Positions 1 through 5,235 of a DNA stretch of 5,387 bases are shown here, one piece after another. Source of the DNA: Candidatus Binatia bacterium (GTDB taxonomy: Bacteria; Desulfobacterota_B; Binatia; UBA9968). How positions within the stretch are numbered: the stretch's first letter is position 1; each line of letters begins with the position of its first letter. The DNA lies in NCBI GenBank assembly GCA_025922795.1, contig JAICHC010000243.1, forward strand, positions 1 to 5,387, in the 5' to 3' direction. The notes below the pieces were generated by a model. It was not told the origin of the DNA. It worked only from the letters and a program-made list of their open reading frames with translations, and ran no database searches. The position numbers and the translations under genes are program-made.

Positions 1-206
1 ACGGCCAATATCGCGCGTTGCCCTATAACCCGCGCATCGGCTCGTGCATTTTCGCGCAAGAATTCTTTATCATCGTAAAGGCAATCAATTCCTTAAATGA
101 TTGACCGGATTGGGCATTCAACAGGATCGCGCCAGCGCTGGTCCTACTCTTTTAGGGTCCGAGCGGAAAATTGGCTATGGCACGGATCGATCGGCGAAGT
201 GGCAAT
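1..206. other. Left-edge stretch with no supported gene
   Basis: This stretch lies downstream of the last gene of the minus-strand operon. No frame gives a convincing protein. A frame open from the left edge on the plus strand (3-104, ending TGA) could be the last 33 codons of a neighbouring gene, but nothing in it is recognisable. A perfect 10-bp palindrome, CCAGCGCTGG, lies at 132-141. No U-tract follows it on either strand, so it does not look like an intrinsic terminator. No terminator for the minus-strand operon was found. Confidence 0.4.
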
Positions 207-860
207 CTAGCTGGCGACTGCACCCGCCGCGGCCGTTTGGTGTCGCTGCAAGATATCCACAACATCTTCGTCGGTAACTTGGGCGAAGTCATCGAAGAAC
301 TGTCCTACAGCGAAGAACTCTGCCGGTGCCGTCAAGCAAACCACCGCATCCGCCTCGCGGGACATGGCATGCAAGGCCTGTGGCGAAGCCACCGCCACCG
401 CGCAGATTAATTTTTTTGGCCCTTTGGTGCGCACAGCGCGCAGTGCGGCGATCATTGTTGAGCCGGTGGCGATGCCGTCGTCGACGACGATCGCGATGCG
501 CCCGAGCGGGTCGATGGGTGGGCGTAGCGGCGTGTATAGATTACGCCGCCGACGGAGAACATCGAGCTGCCGTTGCTTTTCGTCCTCAAGAAGTTGAGGG
601 GTTAATTCGGTCGCCCAGTCCGCGAGATACAGTCTGCCACTCTCATCAATAGCGCCGACGGCAAATTCAGGCTGGTCCGGATGACTCAATTTATGCACCA
701 GCACGACATCCAACTCGCCGCCCAAAGCGTCGGCGATGATTTCCGCCATGGGTAGTGCGCCCCGCGGAATTCCGAGTATCAACGGATTTTTGTTTTTGTA
801 AGCAGCGCTTAATCTCTCGGCCAATATTTGTGCAGCATGCTCGCGGCTCCGAAATCGCAT
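207..860 (-). CDS. Type I phosphoribosyltransferase (PRTase) family protein
   Basis: This 217-residue cytoplasmic protein has the PRTase fold, which normally binds 5-phosphoribosyl-1-pyrophosphate. The diagnostic PRPP loop is at residues 124-136 (IVVDDGIATGSTM): hydrophobic strand, paired Asp, then the Gly/Thr-rich phosphate loop. An N-terminal loop GIPRGALPMA (30-39) and the segment KLSHPDQPEFAVGAI (57-71) match the family in which this PRTase is fused or adjacent to a dienelactone hydrolase. The C-terminal FFAVGQFFDDFAQVTDEDV (182-200) is also typical. The actual substrate is unknown; such proteins are often annotated only as putative PRTases. The start is supported by a GAGG Shine-Dalgarno (870-867) six bases upstream. 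It follows the nicotinate phosphoribosyltransferase gene by 17 nt and is the last recognisable gene of the minus operon. A hydrolase of the matching type starts at the other end of the window. The family call is firm; the reaction is open. Confidence 0.93.
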   Translation of the reverse strand: MRFRSREHAAQILAERLSAAYKNKNPLILGIPRGALPMAEIIADALGGELDVVLVHKLSHPDQPEFAVGAIDESGRLYLADWATELTPQLLEDEKQRQLDVLRRRRNLYTPLRPPIDPLGRIAIVVDDGIATGSTMIAALRAVRTKGPKKLICAVAVASPQALHAMSREADAVVCLTAPAEFFAVGQFFDDFAQVTDEDVVDILQRHQTAAAGAVAS

Positions 861-877
861 AGTTCACCTCTTCCGTT

Positions 878-2284
878 TCATGAAATTAACATTGGGTCTG
901 ATGGACCTCTACCGCTTTGTCGATCCTGTCGCGCCGATTGAGCTTGCCGGGCATCGACCCGCCGGGCCAAGTCTTGAATAGCCTCTGACACGGTCACGGA
1001 GTAAGGGGGCGCCGCATCCAAACTCTTGAGCGCGTCAGGGAGCCGCTTGAGCTCTCTTAAAGTTCGCTCCCTCGCTCCCCTTAAAGATAAGAGGGCGCCA
1101 AGACGCCGCCCCTGTTTCATCACAGGCCGAATTAACTGTTCTCCTTCCAACCGATCATTTTCCAAGGATAGGACATCGCCGATCATGCACTCCCTGTCAT
1201 CGTAGCGTCGGAAAACCTGCTTTCGTCCCGGCCAAAGCACCTTTCCTTCCGAACGTTTCCGTCTAGCCATGCCGTCATACTCCACCAGCTTATACGCACA
1301 GTCGAGGTAAGGAGCATCGGCCGAAGTATCCATATGAGTACCGATACCGAAGCCATCGATCGGCGCGCGTTGCTCTTCCAATCGCGCGAGAACGTATTCG
1401 TCGACACTGCCACTGGCAAAAATCGTGACATCTTGAAGTCCGCCATCATCCAGGATGCGCCGGACTTTGAAGGCATGATCGGCCAAATCGCCGCTGTCCA
1501 ACCGTACGCCTTTGATCTTGATCGCGTCGCGCTCGAGCTTCGGCGCGAGTTGCACGACTTTTTCGGCGGCGGCTTCGGTGTCATAGGTATCGATGAGGAG
1601 GATCACGTTTTGCGGTAACGAGCGGGCAAAGTGATCAAACGCCACAGTCTCGTCGTCGTGCGCCTGGATGAAAGAGTGCGCCATCGTGCCGTACACTGGC
1701 ACGCCAAAGCGTAGCGCCGCCAAAACCGTCGCGCTGCCGGCGAATCCGACCAGGTAGCTGGCCCGAGCGGCAAGCAGACCCGCTTCGGCGCCATGTGCCC
1801 GGCGCAGACCGAAATCTACGAGCAGCTTGTTCGGTGAGATTAAAACCGAACGCACGGCTTTGGAAGCAATCAGAGTTTGAAAGTGGATCAGGTTGATGAG
1901 ACGGCTCTCCACCAGCTGCGCTTGCGGCAGAGGCGCAGTTACCCGAAGAATCGGCTCATTTGGAAAGAACACCGTTCCTTCCGCCATGGCGTGGACGTCT
2001 CCGGTGAAACGCAATTTCTCGAGATAGTGTACAAACTCCGGATGGAATGACCGTTGACTGGAGATCCAATCCAATTCCTCGGGAGTGAATCGGAGATTTT
2101 CAAGGAACGCTAGCGCCTGTTCCAAGCCGGCGGCAATGAAAAAATTGCGTTTGGGCGGCAATTTGCGTACGAAGAACTCGAACACTGCAGTCTTCTCCAT
2201 CCGCCTATCGAAATAACCTTGTAGCATGGTCAGCTGATATAGATCCGTCAAAAGAACGCTATCTGAACTGCTGCCGCCAATCAT
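878..2284 (-). CDS. pncB: Nicotinate phosphoribosyltransferase (NAD salvage)
   Basis: This enzyme joins nicotinate to PRPP, with ATP hydrolysis, to make nicotinate mononucleotide in the Preiss-Handler route of NAD salvage in the cytoplasm. The 468-residue product is full length for the family. Visible motifs are LLTDLYQLTMLQGYF (11-25), DFGLRRAHG (157-165), GTMAHSFIQAH (199-209) with His203 at the catalytic histidine position, LIDTYDT (230-236), KGVRLDSGDL (258-267), ASGSVDEY (290-297) and GFGIGTHMDTSADAP (311-325). The motif style fits the shorter pncB2/human-NAPRT-like branch better than E. coli PncB. The last 25 or so residues are a polar, Arg/Gln-rich tail that may be dispensable. Its ATG overlaps the stop of the upstream CBS gene by ATGA, implying translational coupling; a GAGG at 2298-2295 is 10 nt away. 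The context with CBS proteins suggests salvage adjusted to energy state, which is inference. Confidence 0.96.
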   Translation of the reverse strand: MIGGSSSDSVLLTDLYQLTMLQGYFDRRMEKTAVFEFFVRKLPPKRNFFIAAGLEQALAFLENLRFTPEELDWISSQRSFHPEFVHYLEKLRFTGDVHAMAEGTVFFPNEPILRVTAPLPQAQLVESRLINLIHFQTLIASKAVRSVLISPNKLLVDFGLRRAHGAEAGLLAARASYLVGFAGSATVLAALRFGVPVYGTMAHSFIQAHDDETVAFDHFARSLPQNVILLIDTYDTEAAAEKVVQLAPKLERDAIKIKGVRLDSGDLADHAFKVRRILDDGGLQDVTIFASGSVDEYVLARLEEQRAPIDGFGIGTHMDTSADAPYLDCAYKLVEYDGMARRKRSEGKVLWPGRKQVFRRYDDRECMIGDVLSLENDRLEGEQLIRPVMKQGRRLGALLSLRGARERTLRELKRLPDALKSLDAAPPYSVTVSEAIQDLARRVDARQAQSARQDRQSGRGPSDPMLIS

Positions 2285-2838
2285 AGGGTCGCCGCCTCTT
2301 TCGTACCCATTGTTTGGGAGCCGCTTTGGTCGTGAAGCAACTCTCGCCTCTGTCCATGCGCCGCTTGAGGCTTGTCACTCTGTGGAGCAACGCGCACCTT
2401 CGCAGGCCCGGCTTGCTGGACAGAAGTCAAGGAAAAAACATATTGCACCGCGGCTTCCAGTCGGGCCAGTTCACTCACCGCAACAGCCGCAAGATCGGAC
2501 AAGGTTACGATTCCGAGAAGCTTGCCGTTTTTTGCTATCGGCAGCCGCTTAATCCGTTTTTTCCTCATCACCTCGGCGGCGATTCGATCGTCCTCTTCAG
2601 GCTTCAGCACCACAACCGGCCGGCTCATGTGCGTCGAGACTTGGCATTGTCGTGGATCGTGCCGTTGCCCGGCGCAGCCGAGCAAGTCGCGATCCGTGAT
2701 AATCCCTTTGATGTGACCCTCTACGGTGACCACGAGGCAGCCGACAGCTTTTTCACGCATACACCTGGCTGCTTCGCCGATAGACTCCTCAGGTGAAGCT
2801 TGCACAACGTGACCGACCATAATTTCTTGAAGTTTCAT
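2281..2838 (-). CDS. Two-CBS-domain protein (minus operon)
   Basis: This 185-residue soluble protein carries a CBS pair (Bateman module), a fold that usually binds AMP, ATP or other adenosyl ligands and signals energy state. CBS1 covers about residues 1-60 and ends in GIITDRDLL (45-53). CBS2 covers about 68-120 and ends in GIVTLSDLA (109-117). Both keep the G-h-h-T/S-x-x-D ribose/phosphate motif, so ligand binding is plausible. From about residue 140 a polar, Gln/Ser/Lys-rich tail follows with no recognisable fold. No catalytic domain is attached, so it probably acts by contacting a partner or as a free ligand sensor. It starts 12 nt after the 90-residue gene; a GAGG overlapping that gene's stop codon (2852-2849) can serve as its ribosome site. 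It overlaps the nicotinate phosphoribosyltransferase start by 4 nt. Resembles the mycobacterial Hrp1 type in architecture, though assignment as an orthologue is not claimed. Confidence 0.92.
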   Translation of the reverse strand: MKLQEIMVGHVVQASPEESIGEAARCMREKAVGCLVVTVEGHIKGIITDRDLLGCAGQRHDPRQCQVSTHMSRPVVVLKPEEDDRIAAEVMRKKRIKRLPIAKNGKLLGIVTLSDLAAVAVSELARLEAAVQYVFSLTSVQQAGPAKVRVAPQSDKPQAAHGQRRELLHDQSGSQTMGTKEAATL

Positions 2839-2850
2839 TGGACCACTGCC

Positions 2851-3123
2851 TCATGAGTCGTGCTGGCCTCGAGTCCTCTTTACCGGTTCCGAACCGATCC
2901 ACTCCGGATCGATCGCCTGGATCGCCTCTTCCCTGAACTTGGGATACGATTCCGCGAAACCGGGATGATAGCGTTCCATGTAGCTCTTCAACACTTCCAA
3001 TTCGATTCTCAGCGAATCGACGGACGCTGTCAGATTCAATTTGCATTCCTCGGTTAATGAAACAGCCGCTTCGATTTCCTTTTGCATTAGGTGGAATTTT
3101 TGCGCAATGTCCGGATCTTCCAT
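2851..3123 (-). CDS. Small helical protein of unknown function, first gene of minus operon
   Basis: I do not recognise this 90-residue protein. It is acidic to mixed-charge and soluble, with no signal peptide or membrane segment. Residues about 8-50 read as a long amphipathic helix with hydrophobics at heptad-like spacing (for example I18, V21, L23, L29, L31, V35, L38, L42, L45), which suggests a coiled coil or helical hairpin. The segment RYHPGFAESYPKF (51-63) breaks the helix, and the end is basic and polar. The coding call rests on a good GGAGG Shine-Dalgarno (3134-3130) six bases before the ATG, a sigma-54-type promoter about 50 nt upstream of the ATG, and tight spacing to the CBS gene. 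An overlapping reading frame on the same strand (3154-2789) has low-complexity Arg/Ser/Gly content and no ribosome site, and is taken as a shadow. It could be a regulator or chaperone-like partner of the CBS protein; this is unproven. Confidence 0.78.
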   Translation of the reverse strand: MEDPDIAQKFHLMQKEIEAAVSLTEECKLNLTASVDSLRIELEVLKSYMERYHPGFAESYPKFREEAIQAIDPEWIGSEPVKRTRGQHDS

Positions 3124-3166
3124 GCGACACCTCCGGGCCCAAAATCTTATTCAAGGTCTTTCAGAC

Positions 3167-3181
3167 GCATAGCGTGTGCCA
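3167..3181 (-). promoter_or_regulatory. Sigma-54 (-24/-12) promoter, minus operon
   Basis: Read on the minus strand from 3181, the element is TGGCACACGCTATGC. It has the invariant GG (3180-3179) and GC (3168-3167) with exactly ten bases between, and TGGCAC is a full match to the -24 box. The -12 box is ATGC rather than TTGC, a single mismatch. Transcription would begin near 3155, leaving a leader of about 32 nt with a GGAGG site before the 90-residue gene at 3123. RpoN promoters need an ATP-dependent enhancer-binding activator, which is not encoded in this window. Confidence 0.72.
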
Positions 3182-3265
3182 GACTAAGCTTTCTTTGTTT
3201 GTTGCCTCATCGCTCGGTTCACGGGCACATTTTCGCGCTTGCAAGAAATTATGAGTCAGAAAATA

Positions 3266-3275
3266 TCAATATTGA
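3266..3275. promoter_or_regulatory. AT-rich palindrome midway between the two promoters
   Basis: TCAATATTGA is a perfect 10-bp palindrome inside an A/T-rich patch (about 3258-3280). It sits almost exactly halfway between the two sigma-54 elements, around 115-125 bp upstream of each predicted start site. That is a usual distance for an activator site or a DNA-bending (IHF-type) site. It matches the first half of the IHF consensus (TATCAA at 3264-3269) but not the TTR half. The motif is short enough to occur by chance, so this is only a candidate. Confidence 0.25.
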
Positions 3276-3299
3276 AAATAGCACCGCAGGCTCAAGCTC

Positions 3300-3317
3300 C
3301 GGCGAAAGCCATCGCCG
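3300..3317. promoter_or_regulatory. Dyad CGGCGA-N6-TCGCCG, possible activator site
   Basis: An inverted repeat with perfect 6-bp arms (3300-3305 and 3312-3317) lies about 88 bp upstream of the predicted plus-strand start site. The 18-bp size and position suit an upstream activating sequence for an enhancer-binding protein. No family consensus (NifA TGT-N10-ACA, NtrC) fits it. A second dyad with 6-bp arms, CTCAAG (3291-3296) and CTTGAG (3325-3330), flanks it. Either could be chance. Confidence 0.25.
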
Positions 3318-3370
3318 CGGAAAACTTGAGGACATAGGCAAATTGGCAAGCAAGCGACGCCCATTGCTTA

Positions 3371-3385
3371 TGGCACGTGCTTTGC
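3371..3385 (+). promoter_or_regulatory. Sigma-54 (-24/-12) promoter, plus operon
   Basis: The sequence TGGCACGTGCTTTGC fits the RpoN consensus TGGCACG-N4-TTGC at every defined position, with GG (3372-3373) and GC (3384-3385) separated by ten bases. Transcription would start near 3397, giving a leader of about 36 nt before the ATG at 3433 with its GGAGG site. It points into the plus-strand operon. Among all TGGCAC occurrences I inspected in the window, only this one and its divergent partner keep the correct spacing. Confidence 0.82.
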
Positions 3386-3432
3386 GCAAGAATTGGAACA
3401 GAGGATTAGATGTGCGCCCGGCGGAGGCGTTT

Positions 3433-3546
3433 ATGGCAAGCGAAACCGAAATTTTCTACCTCGTGCTCCTCATCTTTTTCACCCTTATCATCCATTTTAT
3501 TCTGACGAAGATTGGGCCGCGGCGAGACGGCAAAACTCATCGGTAG
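3433..3546 (+). CDS. 37-residue single-pass membrane protein
   Basis: A short protein with an acidic start (E4, E6), one strongly hydrophobic helix at about residues 7-26 (Phe, Leu, Ile and Val rich) and a basic end (K26, RR at 30-31, K35, R37). By the positive-inside rule the C-terminus should be cytoplasmic. The start is chosen because GGAGG (3423-3427) lies five bases before the ATG and a consensus sigma-54 promoter ends 47 nt upstream. The same frame stays open upstream to 3091, but that extension crosses the promoter and has no protein-like character. Function is unknown; tiny single-helix proteins often bind and tune larger membrane complexes. It is the first gene of the plus operon, 20 nt before the BON remnant. 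The GGCGGAGGCG box before it (3420-3429) is repeated exactly before the next gene (3557-3566). Confidence 0.7.
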   Translation: MASETEIFYLVLLIFFTLIIHFILTKIGPRRDGKTHR

Positions 3547-3566
3547 ACCCTGGAAAGGCGGAGGCG

Positions 3567-3906
3567 ATGACCGAAGAAATCATCGTAAAGAAACTCCTTG
3601 CCACCCTTGAGAAGGATACTCGAATTAATCTGCATCGCTATCCGATCTCCATCGCGATGCAGAACGCCGACCTGATCCTGGCGGGAGAGATGGAGAGCGG
3701 CGCCGCGAAAAAATCGCTCTCGTGGCGGCCGCGGAAACTATTGGTGTTCACCAAATCGTCGACCGGCTGACGGTCACTCCCAACACTGGATCGTCACACT
3801 CGATGGGGTGGTTCTCAGTGAGACCATGAAACAGATGGCCGAACGCGACGCCTGGTACATGCTCGAGGTTAAGGGGGTGGTTAATCGCGTCCGGGCCGAA
3901 CGGTGA
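3567..3906 (+). pseudogene. Decayed BON-domain protein gene (two frame breaks, internal deletion)
   Basis: BON domains are small alpha/beta modules, often in stress-linked periplasmic or cytoplasmic proteins and commonly present in two or three copies in this relative group. The ATG at 3567 opens a good BON start, with RINLHRYPISIA (residues 19-30) and the following DLILAGEMESGAAKK. The frame then fails at a run of six A (3708-3713) and stops at 3770 after 67 residues. Moving by one base (as if a seventh A were missing) restores the domain: KIALVAAAETIGVHQIVDRL and on to VTP, to a stop at 3827-3829. A third frame from about 3784 to 3906 reads VTLDGVVLSETMKQMAERDA then WYMLEVKGVVNRVRAER, which resembles the end of the last BON domain of a multi-BON protein. 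The central domain or domains therefore seem deleted. Sequencing error could explain the A-run, less easily the second break. The remnant sits cleanly between intact genes. Confidence 0.75.
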
Positions 3907-3924
3907 GGAGCAGGAGGGAAATAC

Positions 3925-4098
3925 ATGCCGACGTACGAATTTCATTGTGAGAAGTGCAACACAACCTTCGCCCAAATTTGGTCGCTGTCGGAGTATGACA
4001 AGCGGATCAAAGAGAAAAATAAATGCCCGTCCTGCGGCAGCACAAGAGTAGTTAAGACGCTTTCTGTCGTACAGGTAAAGACGTCGAAAAAAAGTTGA
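3925..4098 (+). CDS. FmdB-type zinc ribbon protein
   Basis: A 57-residue protein starting MPTYEFHCEKC, the signature opening of the FmdB/CxxC_CXXC_SSSS putative regulatory family. Two cysteine pairs, Cys8/Cys11 (CEKC) and Cys35/Cys38 (CPSC in KCPSCGS), should bind one zinc ion. Between them is a 23-residue, mostly charged spacer; after the second pair comes a short strand (TRVVKTLSVV) and a basic tail. The family is named for a putative regulator of the methylotroph formamidase operon, but its general role is not established, and DNA or protein binding is only presumed. The start is set by a strong AGGAGG site (3912-3917) seven bases before the ATG. It follows the BON remnant by 18 nt and precedes the CBS gene by 13 nt, consistent with one transcript. 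It is complete despite its small size, and typical family members are about 60-110 residues. Confidence 0.88.
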   Translation: MPTYEFHCEKCNTTFAQIWSLSEYDKRIKEKNKCPSCGSTRVVKTLSVVQVKTSKKS

Positions 4099-4111
4099 TG
4101 AAACAAGGGCC

Positions 4112-4564
4112 ATGTCTGCAACTACCTCGAGATCAGCATCTGAGAGAACGGTCAGCCAAATTATGACGAGCGATTTAGTGACCTTAAAGCTTACCGACAC
4201 GCTGCGGCTCGCTCATGACATTATGAGTCTGGCGCATGTCCGCCACTTTCCGGTTCTGGACGGCGGCGAGCCAGCCGGCGTCATCCATCAACTGGATCTC
4301 TTGTGCGCCTCGCTGGCCTCGCTGGTGCGCCACCCCAAGGACTCTCCCCGCGAGGCCCTGGGAGCGATTGCAGTAAAAGACGTGATGAAGCCGGCAACCA
4401 CCGTTAATAAGGAAACAACGATCTCCCACGCCGCACGAACGATGATTGACGAGGACCTGGAGTGTCTGCTCGTGATGGAAAGCGGCCGGCTCGTCGGGCT
4501 CGTTTCACGAACCGATTTGCTGCGGGAATTGGCCAAACCATCAAGTGAGGTTGAGTCATTATGA
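4112..4564 (+). CDS. Two-CBS-domain protein (plus operon)
   Basis: A 150-residue soluble protein consisting almost only of a CBS pair. CBS1 spans about residues 12-66 (VSQIMTSDLVTL at the front, GVIHQLDLL at the end) and CBS2 about 87-140 (VKDVMKPATTV, ending GLVSRTDLL). CBS2 keeps the G-h-h-S-x-x-D ligand motif. In CBS1 the same position is GVIHQLD, with His in place of Ser/Thr, so the first site may bind adenylates poorly or have another ligand. The linker at 67-86 is charged and Pro-containing. The ATG at 4112 has only a weak AAGGG nearby (4105-4109); a later ATG (4163) would cut into the first domain, so 4112 is preferred. The stop overlaps the next start by ATGA (4561-4564), which argues for coupled translation with the CBS-ACT protein. 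The two may associate, since Bateman modules commonly dimerise; that is inference. Confidence 0.9.
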   Translation: MSATTSRSASERTVSQIMTSDLVTLKLTDTLRLAHDIMSLAHVRHFPVLDGGEPAGVIHQLDLLCASLASLVRHPKDSPREALGAIAVKDVMKPATTVNKETTISHAARTMIDEDLECLLVMESGRLVGLVSRTDLLRELAKPSSEVESL

Positions 4565-5181
4565 TTGTTGGAAACCGGATGACTAAAGAGCCGATTACCG
4601 TTGACCCGGATGATTTACTCATCCGCGCCTCGCATAAAATGCAGGCGGGCGGATTTCGCCGGTTGCCCGTCGTGAGCGCCGGCAGGCTTGTCGGGATCGT
4701 CAGTGAACGTGATTTGCGCGAGCACCGCGGGTATTTCGAGCACACCAAAATCAACGGCGTGATGACGGAGAATCCGGTGACCGTAACCCCGGCGACGACA
4801 CTGGAAGAAGCGGCGCAAACCCTGGTGGAGCGGCAGATCGGTGGCCTACCGGTGGTGGAGAACGGACGCTTGGTCGGGATCATTACCACCAGTGACATTC
4901 TCAAAGCATTTCTTGACGTTATGGGAGCGTCGCAAGGGAGCAGCACGAGGATCGACCTGATCCTCGAAGGCGAAGAGCACGGCCTAGTCGAAGCCACGCG
5001 CATCGTCGTGCGCGAAGGCGGTGAGGTCTTGGGAGTCGGCACTTACAGGGAAAAACTTGGCGAAAATTCCGTTTGCTACTTGCGTCTGATTTCAGGTACG
5101 CCCGATGAACTCACCGCGGCGCTCCGCGCCCGCGGCTTCAATGTCCTCGGGATCCATCGGATAGGGGCGGAAAATATATAG
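4561..5181 (+). CDS. CBS-pair plus ACT-like domain protein (AcuB-like)
   Basis: This 206-residue protein has two CBS domains followed by a probable ACT-like domain. CBS1 is about residues 1-56 (VGNRMTKEPITV, GIVSERDLR), CBS2 about 62-118 (INGVMTENPVTV, GIITTSDIL). Both carry the G-h-h-S/T-x-x-D adenylate-binding motif. From about 128 to 203 the pattern IDLILEG, then a helix, VLGVGTYREKLG, VCYLRLISG, a second helix and FNVLGIHRIG follows the beta-alpha-beta-beta-alpha-beta order of ACT domains. The order matches AcuB of Bacillus, tied to acetoin use there, but similar proteins are widespread and the true role here is unknown; the symbol is therefore withheld. It probably senses a nucleotide plus an amino acid or other small ligand. 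The start overlaps the stop of the preceding CBS gene by 4 nt. Seven bases after its stop, an ATG in the same frame (5188) leads into the next gene. Confidence 0.88.
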   Translation: MIVGNRMTKEPITVDPDDLLIRASHKMQAGGFRRLPVVSAGRLVGIVSERDLREHRGYFEHTKINGVMTENPVTVTPATTLEEAAQTLVERQIGGLPVVENGRLVGIITTSDILKAFLDVMGASQGSSTRIDLILEGEEHGLVEATRIVVREGGEVLGVGTYREKLGENSVCYLRLISGTPDELTAALRARGFNVLGIHRIGAENI

Positions 5182-5235
5182 AATGAAATGCCCGCGGTGC
5201 CCAACATCAACTGGGCGGAAATCAGTTGTGTAACC

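Noticed and set aside
47..57. CATTTTCGCGC repeated exactly at 3228-3238
   Set aside because: A few 11-base matches are expected by chance in a window of this size, and neither copy has extended flanking identity.
132..141. CCAGCGCTGG palindrome as the terminator of the minus operon
   Set aside because: The 10-bp palindrome leaves no room for a loop and has no adjacent T-tract in the direction of transcription.
178..192. TGGCAC on the plus strand as a further sigma-54 promoter
   Set aside because: The -12 GC is absent at the required ten-base spacing (TC found), and no plus-strand gene follows.
1696..1710. TGGCACGCCAAAGC-like sequence as a sigma-54 promoter inside the nicotinate phosphoribosyltransferase gene
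   Set aside because: The GG to GC spacing is off by one and it lies within coding sequence.
2789..3154. Alternative minus-strand frame of 121 residues overlapping the 90-residue gene
   Set aside because: It has Arg/Gly/Ser-rich non-protein-like composition, no ribosome site, and overlaps both the 90-residue gene and the start of the CBS gene.
3266..3275. FNR/ANR-type site (TTGAT-N4-ATCAA) at the central palindrome
   Set aside because: The half-sites are in the opposite orientation (TCAA then TTGA) without the four-base spacer, so it is not an FNR box.
3091..3432. Open frame upstream of and in frame with the 37-residue membrane protein, giving a 151-residue product
   Set aside because: It runs across the predicted sigma-54 promoter and the divergent regulatory region, starts inside the 90-residue gene on the other strand, has no ribosome site and shows Arg/Ser-rich composition without domain features.
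3705..3716. Programmed -1 ribosomal frameshift site at the A6 run
   Set aside because: The sequence is G-AAA-AAA rather than the X-XXY-YYZ heptamer, and no stimulatory stem or upstream Shine-Dalgarno is evident. A later second frame break also remains, so decay or polymerase slippage fits better.
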